Source of the DNA: a virus
Direction: 5' to 3' (one strand)
Length of the DNA stretch: 31,818 bases
IMG/VR virus record: IMGVR_UViG_3300027704_000093
Location: 1-31,818 of that record
The position numbers and the translations under genes were made by a program. The notes under the pieces were generated by a model, which worked only from the letters and a program-made list of their open reading frames with translations, had not been told where the DNA came from and did no database searches. Position 1 is the first letter of the stretch, and each line of letters begins with the position of its first letter. Shown here one piece after another: positions 16,008 through 22,190 of the stretch.

Positions 16008-16198
16008 TTTGTTTTCCTCCCCTGTTTTTTCACAGGCCAATCAATATCGTTTTTTAAAATAAAACTGTTTAGATTTTGCGGTGATATTCCTAGCTCCCTC
16101 GCTGCTTCTGTTTGCGTTATTTCAGTTTGAGCAATTTCTTTTACCAACTCAACCTGTTCTTTTTTGTGCCTGGCTTTTATTTCTCCCCACGTTTCCAT
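15989..16198 (-). CDS. Small HTH protein, 69 aa
   Basis: A 69-residue basic protein. The segment TQTEAARELGISPQNLNSFI (residues about 29-48) is a clear helix-turn-helix, preceded by a charged helix. It begins directly after the stop of the annealing-protein gene (TAA then ATG, no gap). Its end runs 19 bases into the next regulator gene. The two adjacent HTH proteins share the small-HTH-then-basic-linker layout and may be related. Probable DNA-binding regulator; target unknown. Confidence 0.65.
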   Translation of the reverse strand: METWGEIKARHKKEQVELVKEIAQTEITQTEAARELGISPQNLNSFILKNDIDWPVKKQGRKTKCMDQN

Positions 16199-16918
16199 TT
16201 ACTTCTCTCCATTCTGTGCGCCCAGGGACCGCAAGCTTTTGGTGTAGGCTTTTGTTATCTGCTCAGTTAATGGCTCACTTACAAAGGCAATCGAGCTTTC
16301 ATTGTGTTCTTTTAGCTCGCGCAGTAATGTCATGCGTCTGCGTGGTTCGACCTCATTGCCATCTTTGTCATGTGTCGTAGTGCAGTACACTTTAAACATT
16401 TTAATTAAACTTTCAGCAAACTCTGCGTGATCCAGTTCTTTTAATTGTTTGCCGGTGTGGGTTAACAGTGCAACCGTATCGGGCGCCGGTGCCTTCGTAG
16501 ATGGAGCAGCGGCTTGTTGTTGCTGGGCTTGCTGTTTGCGCGGCACAGCATCGATCTCATTAATGCTTGCGTATGTTCCACCATGTAGGCCCAAAGAAGC
16601 CAATGCGCGTCCTATGGCGCTAGTTTCGCCGTTCTCAAGGGCTGACGTTTTATTAACATTGCCAACGCCCCTGATTTCTTCAGCCATTCCAGATCCGATA
16701 GTCATGCCGGTAGCGTTTGTAATGACTGCTTTAACAACAACGCGCTTGCCATCATCGACAACGATCTGTGTGTCAATCCCGTAATCTGTGCCGAACGCTT
16801 TGCGAAATGCTTCAACACGAACGAATACTTCTGTGTATTTTTTGCCGCCGCGCTGGGTTACTCCATGCGTTCTGTTCAGATCGTTTACTTCTGCCATTGC
16901 TTTTTGTAGGTCGCTCAT
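16199..16918 (-). CDS. Putative ERF/Sak-type single-strand annealing protein
   Basis: A 239-residue protein. Residues about 20-130 contain a conserved pattern (VFVRVEAFRKAFG, VVVKAVITN, GSGMAEEIRG, then NKTSALENGETSAIGRALAS LGLHGG in two parts) that I recognise in phage proteins annotated as ERF-family or Rad52-like annealing proteins. A Gln/Ala/Pro linker (about 130-155) separates it from a helical C-terminal domain. Such proteins anneal complementary single strands during phage recombination and late replication. Context supports it: Gp157 lies upstream with an ATGA overlap, and a RusA resolvase lies on the divergent operon. The exact superfamily is uncertain without profile comparison. Confidence 0.65.
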   Translation of the reverse strand: MSDLQKAMAEVNDLNRTHGVTQRGGKKYTEVFVRVEAFRKAFGTDYGIDTQIVVDDGKRVVVKAVITNATGMTIGSGMAEEIRGVGNVNKTSALENGETSAIGRALASLGLHGGTYASINEIDAVPRKQQAQQQQAAAPSTKAPAPDTVALLTHTGKQLKELDHAEFAESLIKMFKVYCTTTHDKDGNEVEPRRRMTLLRELKEHNESSIAFVSEPLTEQITKAYTKSLRSLGAQNGEK

Positions 16919-17400
16919 TTGATCCTCACTGTTATTGAAGGTTGACCCATTTGAAACTGACAGCCTGGAACATTCTCGCCTTGATCCATTTGTTTTTTAA
17001 TTGCTGTCATGTCGGGCTTGGTTGTGACTTTTGTTAGCTGCGAGGGAATTTCTGCCTCATCAACTATCTTAACGCCCCATCTGGCTTTGGTTCTACTGAT
17101 TGTAGCCATTGGGTGTTTGACTTTTGTTTCGCCCATAGCGTCTAGTAACTGACCAATCGTAACCGAAATTGCATTTTGCCTGGCAGCTAGTCGTTTTGCT
17201 CTGGTTGAGTAGGTTGCTGCGAGATCTTTCATTGCAACTTCATGCGCAGATGCTTCAGTGCGTTCCTCTACAAGCTTGCCTAGAATATCCATTGCATCTG
17301 TTTCGCCATCTAGCGTATCTAAAAACGTGTCATGATCGTCACCAGTTAACAACCGGATCTGGTCGGCCATATCGCGGATATCCTCAAATTTAATGTACAT
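16915..17400 (-). CDS. Gp157 family protein (recombination-module partner)
   Basis: A 161-residue helical protein of the Siphovirus Gp157 family. Recognisable features are the N-terminal DMADQ..LLTGDDHDTFLDTLDGE, a long central coiled coil, and the C-terminal beta strands (ATISRTKARWGVKIVDEAEIP, then PSITVRIK). The family commonly sits beside single-strand annealing or SSB genes, as here, and its biochemical role is not firmly established. I choose ATG at 17400, with AAGGGTG upstream, over a GTG nine bases earlier. It overlaps the winged-helix gene by 11 bases and the annealing gene by ATGA. Confidence 0.85.
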   Translation of the reverse strand: MYIKFEDIRDMADQIRLLTGDDHDTFLDTLDGETDAMDILGKLVEERTEASAHEVAMKDLAATYSTRAKRLAARQNAISVTIGQLLDAMGETKVKHPMATISRTKARWGVKIVDEAEIPSQLTKVTTKPDMTAIKKQMDQGENVPGCQFQMGQPSITVRIK

Positions 17401-17710
17401 ATTTTTCACCCTTCTTTGTAAGTTTCCAGATTATTTCTGTGTTGCCGTAAGTGTTTGTATGTCTTCCAAACGTGTCTTCTACCAGCTTCATTTCTAATAG
17501 TTCCGAAATGCGCGGTCTTATGCTAAAGAGAGATAGTCCGGTCGCAAGGGCTATCTGCTCGCCAGCCGCTGTTCCTCCCAACGCGGCCAGCCCTTGCAAG
17601 GTTTCGAGGCGTCTGCCTACAACCGATCGGGCCGACTTGTGCGCCGCCGCAATCTCCGTATCAGGTGCGTTGCGGTGGTGCATCTTTTTGACATCTACCT
17701 GGTCAATCAT
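17390..17710 (-). CDS. Winged-helix DNA-binding protein
   Basis: A 106-residue protein with a winged-helix fold visible from residue about 33 onward: a helical segment, AAGEQIALATGLSLFSIRPRISELLEMKLVED as the helix-turn-helix and recognition helix region (abbreviated VATGL-SIRPR-ISELL in function), then a beta wing ending IIWKLTKKGEKYV. This resembles MarR-like wHTH proteins encoded in phage early operons. It starts with an ATGA overlap with the zinc-finger gene. It is a candidate reader of the 16-bp operator motif described elsewhere, but that link is only inference. Confidence 0.7.
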   Translation of the reverse strand: MIDQVDVKKMHHRNAPDTEIAAAHKSARSVVGRRLETLQGLAALGGTAAGEQIALATGLSLFSIRPRISELLEMKLVEDTFGRHTNTYGNTEIIWKLTKKGEKYVH

Positions 17711-17892
17711 TTTGTTTCCTTCTTGTTAAAAACTAAAACTGTTTCCTTGCCAGAGCTATCGCAGAAAAAACAATCCTCGAACTCTGTCTGGCCGGTGCTG
17801 TAATTAAGATCCGAAGTGAACCCGTTGCCTTTGCAGTGTCTACAGACTGCATTATCGTCTGTAATTAATAATGCTCGATTAACTTCCATCAT
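17707..17892 (-). CDS. Small zinc-finger protein, DnaJ-type CxxCxGxG
   Basis: A 61-residue protein with two cysteine pairs: C17-x-x-C20 in CRHCKGNG, the exact CxxCxGxG DnaJ zinc-finger repeat, and C41-x-x-C44 in CFFCDSSG. It should bind one zinc ion. The rest is short strands. Small DnaJ-like zinc proteins in phage early operons may contact host proteins or nucleic acid; no specific function is known for this one. It starts by ATGA overlap with the preceding 36-codon gene. Confidence 0.7.
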   Translation of the reverse strand: MMEVNRALLITDDNAVCRHCKGNGFTSDLNYSTGQTEFEDCFFCDSSGKETVLVFNKKETK

Positions 17893-17999
17893 AGCGGTTG
17901 ACCGAAAAATAAAGAGACACCCAAGGCAGCGACCAGGGCAACAATGCCCACCAGTTCAGCAAGTGGATTTTCTTCCAAGCGTTTAAAAAAGTTCTTCAT
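17889..17999 (-). CDS. Tiny single-TM membrane protein, 36 aa
   Basis: A 36-codon frame linked by ATGA overlaps on both sides (start at 17999 overlaps the stop of the 71-residue gene; its stop overlaps the zinc-finger start). The sequence begins MKNFFKRLEENPLAELVG with a basic N-terminus, followed by one TM helix (about residues 15-33). Unknown family. The two coupled ends make it likely to be translated. An envelope-targeted host-takeover or superinfection-exclusion role is a guess. Confidence 0.55.
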   Translation of the reverse strand: MKNFFKRLEENPLAELVGIVALVAALGVSLFFGQPL

Positions 18000-18211
18000 T
18001 GTTTTGCTCCCGCTAGTTTTTTGAATGTGCCGCAAGCGCGGTCTATGCCGTGTGAGTTGACGCAATCTGCAAACTGTTTGCGTGTGATGTTGCGCCCGTT
18101 GTTGTCGTTAAGCTGAACCACAAAGTTTTTTTGTGTTTCGATTTCTGCAATGACTAACAAGCCCTTGTAAAAATCAACCTCATGGTTTTGTGTTTCCCAA
18201 AAATTTTTCAT
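17996..18211 (-). CDS. Hypothetical early protein, 71 aa
   Basis: A 71-residue protein starting at 18211 by ATGA overlap with the preceding tiny membrane gene. A longer in-frame start at 18280 would run through that gene and is disfavoured. The sequence opens MKNFWETQNHEVDFYKGLL and continues with a polar mixed alpha/beta body containing two cysteines (DCVNSHGIDRAC). No TM segment and no recognised domain. Cytoplasmic and of unknown function. Confidence 0.55.
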   Translation of the reverse strand: MKNFWETQNHEVDFYKGLLVIAEIETQKNFVVQLNDNNGRNITRKQFADCVNSHGIDRACGTFKKLAGAKQ

Positions 18212-18312
18212 ATCGGTAAACCATTTGCAAAAAGGTATAAGGCAAGCCAGCCAATTCCAAAAGTTAAGGGGTACAAACAAACTAATAAAAGAAAAATTGT
18301 TTCCGGTTTCAT
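18208..18312 (-). CDS. Tiny membrane protein, 34 aa
   Basis: A 34-codon frame with a good ribosome-binding site (AAAGGAAAT) before ATG 18312. The product is almost entirely one hydrophobic helix (MKPETIFLLLVCLYPLTFGI and onward), a small inner-membrane peptide. It is coupled by ATGA to the 71-residue gene. Similar tiny membrane peptides are common in phage early operons and may modulate the host envelope. No family recognised. Confidence 0.55.
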   Translation of the reverse strand: MKPETIFLLLVCLYPLTFGIGWLALYLFANGLPI

Positions 18313-18325
18313 GTTGTTATTTCCT

Positions 18326-18550
18326 TTAAACAAGATCGTTAATAAATGATTGTGAAACTGTGCGGCCAATATCCTTGCCACCAAGATATTTGTTAATATG
18401 CTTGGAAGTTGTAACGCTAAACTTTTCATCAGTTCTGAAAGAACCTTTATCATCCCAGCCAGCAACGGGCGTTTTATATGAAAACAAAATTGATGTGCCG
18501 TTTTTTAAAGTAAGCTCAGTCATATTTGATCCAATTGGTTGTACTTGCAT
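18326..18550 (-). CDS. First gene of leftward operon, DUF8033-like small protein
   Basis: A 74-residue protein. ATG 18550 is chosen because AAAGAGAGA precedes it; an upstream in-frame ATG at 18610 would lie before the predicted transcription start. The core motif LTLKNGTSILFSYKTPVAG, followed by RTDEKFSVTTSKHINKYL, matches a short beta-rich phage family that I believe is DUF8033. Function unknown. It is the first gene after the leftward promoter, so it should be expressed at once on infection. Confidence 0.65.
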   Translation of the reverse strand: MQVQPIGSNMTELTLKNGTSILFSYKTPVAGWDDKGSFRTDEKFSVTTSKHINKYLGGKDIGRTVSQSFINDLV

Positions 18551-18593
18551 TTTGTTATCTCTCTTTATTGTGGTTGCATTGTTGTTGCGATTG

Positions 18594-18621
18594 ACTATAA
18601 ACGATATCACAATGAACGCAA
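18594..18621 (-). promoter_or_regulatory. Leftward sigma70-like early promoter with embedded operator motif
   Basis: Read on the minus strand, TTGCGT (18616-18621) and TATAGT (18594-18599) are separated by 16 bases, a reasonable sigma70 promoter. It would start RNA near 18587, about 37 bases before the first leftward gene. The spacer and -10 hold a TGTGATATCGTTTATA element (18596-18611), repeated at the methyltransferase gene, so a protein bound there would block polymerase. No experimental support. Confidence 0.6.
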
Positions 18622-18639
18622 TAGCTTTTTAAATAAAAA

Positions 18640-18667
18640 TTAACAAATAATTAATAAAAGTTATAAG
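18640..18667 (+). promoter_or_regulatory. Rightward sigma70-like early promoter
   Basis: TTAACA (18640-18645) and TATAAG (18662-18667), each one base off consensus, are separated by 16 A/T-rich bases. Transcription would begin near 18674, about 18 bases before the ribbon-helix-helix gene. It is back to back with the leftward promoter, within about 80 bases, giving a divergent control region. Prediction from sequence only. Confidence 0.6.
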
Positions 18668-18691
18668 TTGTTGAAAGTAAAGGAAAACAAA

Positions 18692-18934
18692 ATGAAGTAT
18701 CAAGGCAAGGCTGTAGAAAAAAAGCCGTTGGTGGTTCGATTGCCGAAGGGATTAAAAGAGCAATTAGACATCACAGCGAAGCAGCAGAACATATCTCAAA
18801 GCCGTTTAGCTGTTGAATTTATCCATGAGGGATTAAATCAATCAGTGGTCAATTTACCTGATGAAGCGGCTATTTATAAGGAGGTCGAGTCGGAGGAAAA
18901 TGTTGATATTAAAGATTGGTTAAAGCGGATATGA
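18692..18934 (+). CDS. Ribbon-helix-helix transcriptional regulator
   Basis: An 80-residue protein starting at 18692 behind the ribosome-binding site AAAGGAAAACAAA; an upstream in-frame start at 18668 lies before the predicted +1. The pattern PLVVRLPKGLKEQL, followed by helices TAKQQNISQSRLAVEFIHEGL, fits an Arc/CopG-type ribbon-helix-helix: one beta strand and two helices that dimerise to bind an operator. The acidic C-terminal tail is unusual but not unique. Lying next to the divergent promoters, it is the obvious candidate autoregulator of both. It overlaps the RusA gene by ATGA. Confidence 0.75.
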   Translation: MKYQGKAVEKKPLVVRLPKGLKEQLDITAKQQNISQSRLAVEFIHEGLNQSVVNLPDEAAIYKEVESEENVDIKDWLKRI

Positions 18935-19338
18935 ACGAGATCCATATCTTTTTGCCTGGTCAACCGATCGGCAAGGGGCGCCCACGTTTTACCAGGATGG
19001 GGCGGGTTTATACTCCAGCTAAAACGAAAAACTATGAAATGAAGCTGGCGGCGGCGGGTTCTGATGTAATGATTCAGAAACAGCTAGATCCAATTGTCTG
19101 CCCTTGTAAGGTATTGATCAAGGCTCAGTTTGAAATCCCAAAGAGTTGGACAAAGAAAAAGAAAGCGCAAGCGGCTGCGCTGGAGATCAATCCAGGCAAA
19201 CCGGACATTGATAACGTGGCAAAGATCGCGCTCGATGCTTTAAACGGTGTAGCTTTCGAGGATGATAAGCAAGTGTACGATTTAAAGGTAATCAAGAGAT
19301 ACGGAGATCCGTGTTTAATTATCACGGTTAGTTATTGA
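18931..19338 (+). CDS. rusA: RusA-type Holliday junction resolvase
   Basis: A 135-residue endonuclease. The GQPIGKGRPRF N-terminal motif is typical. The acidic catalytic cluster is visible as D92 and D94 in KPDIDN, with D111/D112 in FEDDKQV about 18 residues on, matching the D70/D72/D91 pattern of E. coli RusA. It acts as a dimer, cutting four-way junctions formed during phage recombination or replication before packaging. The start at 18931 gives an ATGA overlap; a GTG five codons earlier is less likely. A 110-bp gap with two potential hairpins follows. Confidence 0.92.
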   Translation: MNEIHIFLPGQPIGKGRPRFTRMGRVYTPAKTKNYEMKLAAAGSDVMIQKQLDPIVCPCKVLIKAQFEIPKSWTKKKKAQAAALEINPGKPDIDNVAKIALDALNGVAFEDDKQVYDLKVIKRYGDPCLIITVSY

Positions 19339-19339
19339 A

Positions 19340-19372
19340 AGGCTGGCGCAAGAGAGATAAAAGCACCAGCCT
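19340..19372 (+). other. Intergenic hairpin after rusA
   Basis: AGGCTGG (19340-19346) pairs perfectly with CCAGCCT (19366-19372) across a 19-base purine-rich loop, two bases after the RusA stop. There is no U-tract, so it is at best a weak terminator, pause or RNA-processing site. Confidence 0.4.
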
Positions 19373-19403
19373 GACAACATTTAGCATTATTGGGTGAAAC
19401 AAT

Positions 19404-19429
19404 GCAGGGCCAGAATACACATTCCCTGC
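19404..19429 (+). other. Second intergenic hairpin before the DUF1376 gene
   Basis: GCAGGG (19404-19409) pairs with CCCTGC (19424-19429) across a 14-base loop, 20 bases before the DUF1376 start. With the preceding stem it fills most of the 110-bp gap 19339-19448. It could be an mRNA leader structure controlling replication-gene translation. No strong promoter seen in the gap. Confidence 0.35.
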
Positions 19430-19448
19430 CAAAATAAAAGGTAAAAGA

Positions 19449-20204
19449 ATGGCTAATTTTCCAGCGATGCCGTTATGGACGGACGCTTACATAGCTGACA
19501 CACAGCATTTGAGTAATGAGGAACACGGTGTTTATCTCAGGCTGTTAATGTTTGCCTGGCGCACTAAAGAATGTTGCTTGCCAGATGATGATAAAAGACT
19601 TGCTCTCATGGTCGGTGTAACAGCAAAGAAATGGCTCAAGTTAAAGCCGGTTATCATGCAGCATTGGGATCATAGTGATGCCGGTTGGACACAGAAAAAG
19701 CAACTAAAAGTGTTCCAAGCCGTCAGTAAATCGGTAAACCAAAAACGATCCGCAGGGGAAGCGAGTTGGAAAGCTAAGTCGTTGAAAGATAACGAAGCAG
19801 ATGCAACGGTCGTTATAACGGAGGAGGTAACGGGGAGGGTAACGGCTGGACAACGAACCAAAACCAAAACCAATATAGAAAAAATAGATACTAAAGTATC
19901 TACAAAAAAAGGCAGCAGATGGACCGATAAAAACGAGGTTACGGATGATTGGATTCAATGGGCAGTTGAGCAAGGTTTGCAAATTGAAGATGCTTACATT
20001 CAAGCAGCTAGTTTCTCAGACTACTGGATCGCTATCTCTGGCAGTAAGGGAACCAAGCTCGATTGGTATGCAACCTGGAGAAACTGGATCAGAAACACAA
20101 TGCAACGAAAGCAACCAACGCCGATAATCAGAGCAGTTGAGGATTCCACAGTCATTGACAGCATCGTGGCAGATCTCATAGAAAAGAACGGAAGGGGCAT
20201 ATGA
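19449..20204 (+). CDS. DUF1376-domain replication protein
   Basis: A 251-residue protein. Residues about 4-95 match DUF1376: PAMPLWTDAYIADTQHLSNE, then a helix-rich GVYLRLLMFAWR segment. A charged linker leads to a C-terminal module around DYWIAISGSKGTKLDWYATW, the pattern found at the end of phage replication initiators of the O/DnaB-loader type. It probably helps load the host replisome on phage DNA, in keeping with the lack of a phage polymerase. The ribosome-binding site is AAAAGGTAAAAG. It overlaps the next gene by ATGA. Confidence 0.8.
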   Translation: MANFPAMPLWTDAYIADTQHLSNEEHGVYLRLLMFAWRTKECCLPDDDKRLALMVGVTAKKWLKLKPVIMQHWDHSDAGWTQKKQLKVFQAVSKSVNQKRSAGEASWKAKSLKDNEADATVVITEEVTGRVTAGQRTKTKTNIEKIDTKVSTKKGSRWTDKNEVTDDWIQWAVEQGLQIEDAYIQAASFSDYWIAISGSKGTKLDWYATWRNWIRNTMQRKQPTPIIRAVEDSTVIDSIVADLIEKNGRGI

Positions 20205-20713
20205 TGGATTACTCAAAGAGAATATCAATCGTAACCACCGAAGTGCAAAAGCTGTTGAACGGATACGAACCGCCAAGATCCAGGGCAGATGATCCGTCAT
20301 GGCAAAAACAAGAAATCTCAGACGTATCAGACGCAGTGAATAGCTCAATCCCAAAGGATGCAACCGAACAAGGAATTACCAGGCTATTTGAAAGAATGAG
20401 GCGAGATCTCAAGAAGTCAGCTAAGACAAGAGCATGGCCCATCACACGCGAGATTGTCGAAGCAATCAAAGAACGCACACCGAAGAAAGACTTCGAAGCC
20501 GCACAGATGGCAGCTTTCGACAGCGACACAATAGCAGCCAAGCGCATCAACAACGGTGAAGGCGTTGCAGAAACATACATAATCGGATCAGCAGCAGCCA
20601 GGCTAATCGAAAAGAAACTGGTTACAGCCAAAGCCCTGGAGGGTTACAAATATTCAATTGAACAAAACAAGCAGCAGCCAGCCGTAGATCCAATCGAGGA
20701 GAACCCATTTTGA
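20201..20713 (+). CDS. Hypothetical replication-region protein with acidic xPF C-terminus
   Basis: A 170-residue, mostly helical, charged protein coupled by overlapping stop/start codons to both neighbours in the replication operon. No domain recognised. The last residues, DPIEENPF, loosely resemble the SSB C-terminal tip that recruits host DNA-maintenance proteins. Helical segments around residues 55-90 and 105-150 suggest an all-alpha fold such as a helicase-loader-like accessory. Function inferred only from operon position. Confidence 0.6.
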   Translation: MMDYSKRISIVTTEVQKLLNGYEPPRSRADDPSWQKQEISDVSDAVNSSIPKDATEQGITRLFERMRRDLKKSAKTRAWPITREIVEAIKERTPKKDFEAAQMAAFDSDTIAAKRINNGEGVAETYIIGSAAARLIEKKLVTAKALEGYKYSIEQNKQQPAVDPIEENPF

Positions 20714-21318
20714 GACCTAAACAACTCAAAGCCAAAGATCTCAGAGCGTTCACAATCGTTCCAATTAGAGCGCTGGGAGATCCGAGAGTGTCAGCATCAA
20801 CCTTCAGAGTGCTTGCAGCTTACTGCTCATACGCAGACCGAATAGGCAGAACATTCGTAAGCCAGGGCAGACTAGCCGAAACCCTGGGAATAGGTAAAAG
20901 CGGAATATCCTACCACGCCGTTAAACTTCGCAAGCTAGGATACATGGTCTATTGCAAGCCGTTCTATCCAGGGCAGAGGTCAACATCTAACCGCATAGTC
21001 TACGAACCAAAGATCAAGCTGGAAGAAACAATCAAGTCCTCACTCTCAGTTAAACACCAGATGGAGATTTCAGAAGCTGAATCAATGCTTAAGGATCAGA
21101 TCAAACAAGGTAAGGCTGGGACTAACAGCGGCACTGATCAGAGGCTATCTAGGTTAATGGAAGATTTTCAGTCTTTGACAACCGACTTTTTTACAGCAGC
21201 AATCGCGAAAGGCTGGTGGATCTCGCATGATCAGGCACAACGGTCAGCTAAGATGCTGGCTAATCAAGCCGTAGAGCTATTGAGAGAGCCGCACAGCAAC
21301 GAAACGGGTGCAGCATGA
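20710..21318 (+). CDS. HTH replication initiator-like protein (TTG start)
   Basis: A 202-residue basic protein with a TTG start inside the TTGA overlap at 20710; no ATG is available near the start of the conserved region. Residues about 10-100 form a helix-turn-helix/winged domain (FTIVPIRALGDPRVSASTFR, then RLAETLGIGKSGISYHAVKLRKLG), similar to RepA- and O-like replication proteins. The C-terminal half is helical. It probably binds an origin. Two 21-bp-spaced repeats and a G-rich-strand tract lie 120-175 bases downstream of its stop. It overlaps the next start by ATGA. Confidence 0.7.
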   Translation: MRPKQLKAKDLRAFTIVPIRALGDPRVSASTFRVLAAYCSYADRIGRTFVSQGRLAETLGIGKSGISYHAVKLRKLGYMVYCKPFYPGQRSTSNRIVYEPKIKLEETIKSSLSVKHQMEISEAESMLKDQIKQGKAGTNSGTDQRLSRLMEDFQSLTTDFFTAAIAKGWWISHDQAQRSAKMLANQAVELLREPHSNETGAA

Positions 21319-21563
21319 GCATAGGTAGCGCAAGAGATGTACCGAGCTTGTACGGGCTTGGCATTGAATGTGGCCTACCCACTGGCAAGGTGGTTGCATT
21401 TTTGAGTGAAGGTAGAGCAAAAGCTTTTTCTTTCTGTAGGGAAAAGTTGCAGTTTTGTAGGAAATCGACCCCTTCCCCCTCCCCCGCGCCCTCTATAGCT
21501 GCAGTCCCTCACGCAACTATTTTCCAGAAAACCATGAAAGGAGTTTTTTATGAAAGGTGTTAA
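21315..21563 (+). CDS. Hypothetical protein, 82 aa (doubtful)
   Basis: An 82-codon frame starting with an ATGA overlap to the replication protein and ending 14 bases inside the next gene. The first 35 residues (GLGIECGLPTGKVVAFLSEG) look protein-like. The centre encodes FCREKLQFCRK, which simply reflects a 21-bp DNA repeat, then a Pro/Ser run (STPSPSPAPS) that reflects the C-rich tract. The frame may be a real gene overlapping an origin, or mostly non-coding origin DNA. No family recognised. Confidence 0.4.
   Translation: MSIGSARDVPSLYGLGIECGLPTGKVVAFLSEGRAKAFSFCREKLQFCRKSTPSPSPAPSIAAVPHATIFQKTMKGVFYERC
21434..21464 (+). repeat. Two direct repeats (TGTAGG(G)AAA) 21 bp apart, possible iterons
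   Basis: CTGTAGGGAAA (from 21434) and TTGTAGGAAA (from 21455) share TGTAGG-(G)AAA. The TGTAGG cores start 21 bases apart, two helical turns, so a protein could bind both on one face of the helix. They follow the putative replication initiator gene and precede a pyrimidine/G-rich tract, which suggests part of an origin. Confidence 0.45.
21469..21491 (-). other. Potential G-quadruplex tract (minus strand)
   Basis: The plus strand has C-runs of 4, 5, 5 and 3 separated by TT, T and GCG. The minus strand therefore reads four G-tracts of at least three with 1-3-base loops, a canonical G-quadruplex motif. This is unique in the otherwise AT-rich window. It may also serve as a C-rich Rho-loading site in the plus RNA. 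Confidence 0.6.
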
Positions 21564-21729
21564 GCATTACAAATCCAGTGGGGCGGTTTACACTGGTGCT
21601 TCACATAAGATGAAGAATGGTACGTTGCACTCTGGCAAAGCACATACGGCTTCTAGTCAGAAGCTGTTTCATTACGGTGATTTGTCGAAATCAGCGCAAG
21701 CAAAGACCAAATCCAAGAAGGGAAAGTAA
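21550..21729 (+). CDS. Small basic conserved phage protein, 59 aa
   Basis: A 59-codon lysine-rich protein with a strong ribosome-binding site (AAAGGAG, 7 bases before ATG). The pattern MKGVKHYKSSGAVYTGASHK, then GTLHSGKAHTASSQKLFHY, matches a tiny family I recognise from many marine phages, where it lies with other small basic genes. Nucleic-acid binding or capsid association is plausible from charge, but no function is known. One base separates it from the next gene. Confidence 0.75.
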   Translation: MKGVKHYKSSGAVYTGASHKMKNGTLHSGKAHTASSQKLFHYGDLSKSAQAKTKSKKGK

Positions 21730-21730
21730 T

Positions 21731-21889
21731 ATGGCAAAAAGACCTGGACTATATAAAAATATTGATCTTAAGAGAAAGCGGATTGCTGCTGGTAGCGGCG
21801 AGAAGATGCGCAAGGTTGGTAGTAAGGGATCTCCTACTGCTGATGCTTTTAAACAAGCGGCTAAGACCCGCATGAGAAGGAAGGGATAA
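21731..21889 (+). CDS. Small basic conserved phage protein, 52 aa
   Basis: A 52-residue basic protein (MAKRPGLYKNIDLKRKRI, then AAGSGEKMRKVGSKGSPTAD and TRMRRKG). This sequence type is widespread in marine cyano- and pelagiphages as an unnamed short protein. ATG 21731 follows the preceding TAA by one base and lacks a strong independent ribosome-binding site, suggesting coupling. Net charge is very high, so it likely binds nucleic acid. A longer upstream in-frame start at 21617 would overlap the previous gene completely and is rejected. Confidence 0.75.
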   Translation: MAKRPGLYKNIDLKRKRIAAGSGEKMRKVGSKGSPTADAFKQAAKTRMRRKG

Positions 21890-21893
21890 GATT

Positions 21894-22013
21894 ATGCCGA
21901 TGGGTAAGGGAAGTTATGGAAGTAAGGCTGGGCGTCCGTCTAAGGCGGCTAAGAAGAACCCTATGCTAAAGAAGGCAGCTATGAAGAAGATGGCGGCTAA
22001 GAAGAAGAAGTAA
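21894..22013 (+). CDS. Lysine-rich mini-protein, 39 aa
   Basis: A 39-codon frame: MPMGKGSYGSKAGRPSKAAK followed by an Ala/Lys/Met-rich helix ending MAAKKKK. It resembles the histone-H1-like C-terminal (KKA repeat) composition. It starts four bases after the previous stop behind AAGGGATAAG and is coupled by TAATG to the next gene. Very basic; DNA or RNA binding or packaging-related condensation is the natural guess. The third consecutive small basic gene. Confidence 0.65.
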   Translation: MPMGKGSYGSKAGRPSKAAKKNPMLKKAAMKKMAAKKKK

Positions 22014-22186
22014 TGCTTGAACCTGGCGATCCTTTGTCGGTTGTTAGTTGGCAAGTTAGGTCTGATGGTCTTTATGTTTGGCGTGATGCTGAATTGATAG
22101 CTGTTATTGGGCATGATTTGTTTCCTAACATGATTGAGGATTTAGCCAGGGGATTGGTTCGTGATCGTTTGTGTATTTATCACTAG
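22013..22186 (+). CDS. Hypothetical protein, 57 aa
   Basis: A 57-codon frame starting in a TAATG overlap with the lysine-rich mini-gene: MLEPGDPLSVVSWQVRSDGL, then YVWRDAELIAVIGHDLFPNM and a helical end. Acidic to neutral, unlike its three basic neighbours. No recognised domain. The overlap and gene-like codon use in an otherwise full region support translation. Confidence 0.55.
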   Translation: MLEPGDPLSVVSWQVRSDGLYVWRDAELIAVIGHDLFPNMIEDLARGLVRDRLCIYH

Positions 22187-22190
22187 GTAT

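Noticed and set aside
16041-16056. A further GATATCG-like motif copy within the small HTH gene
   Set aside because: Only about 11 of 16 positions match and it is in coding sequence; GATATC cores also occur by chance elsewhere in the window.
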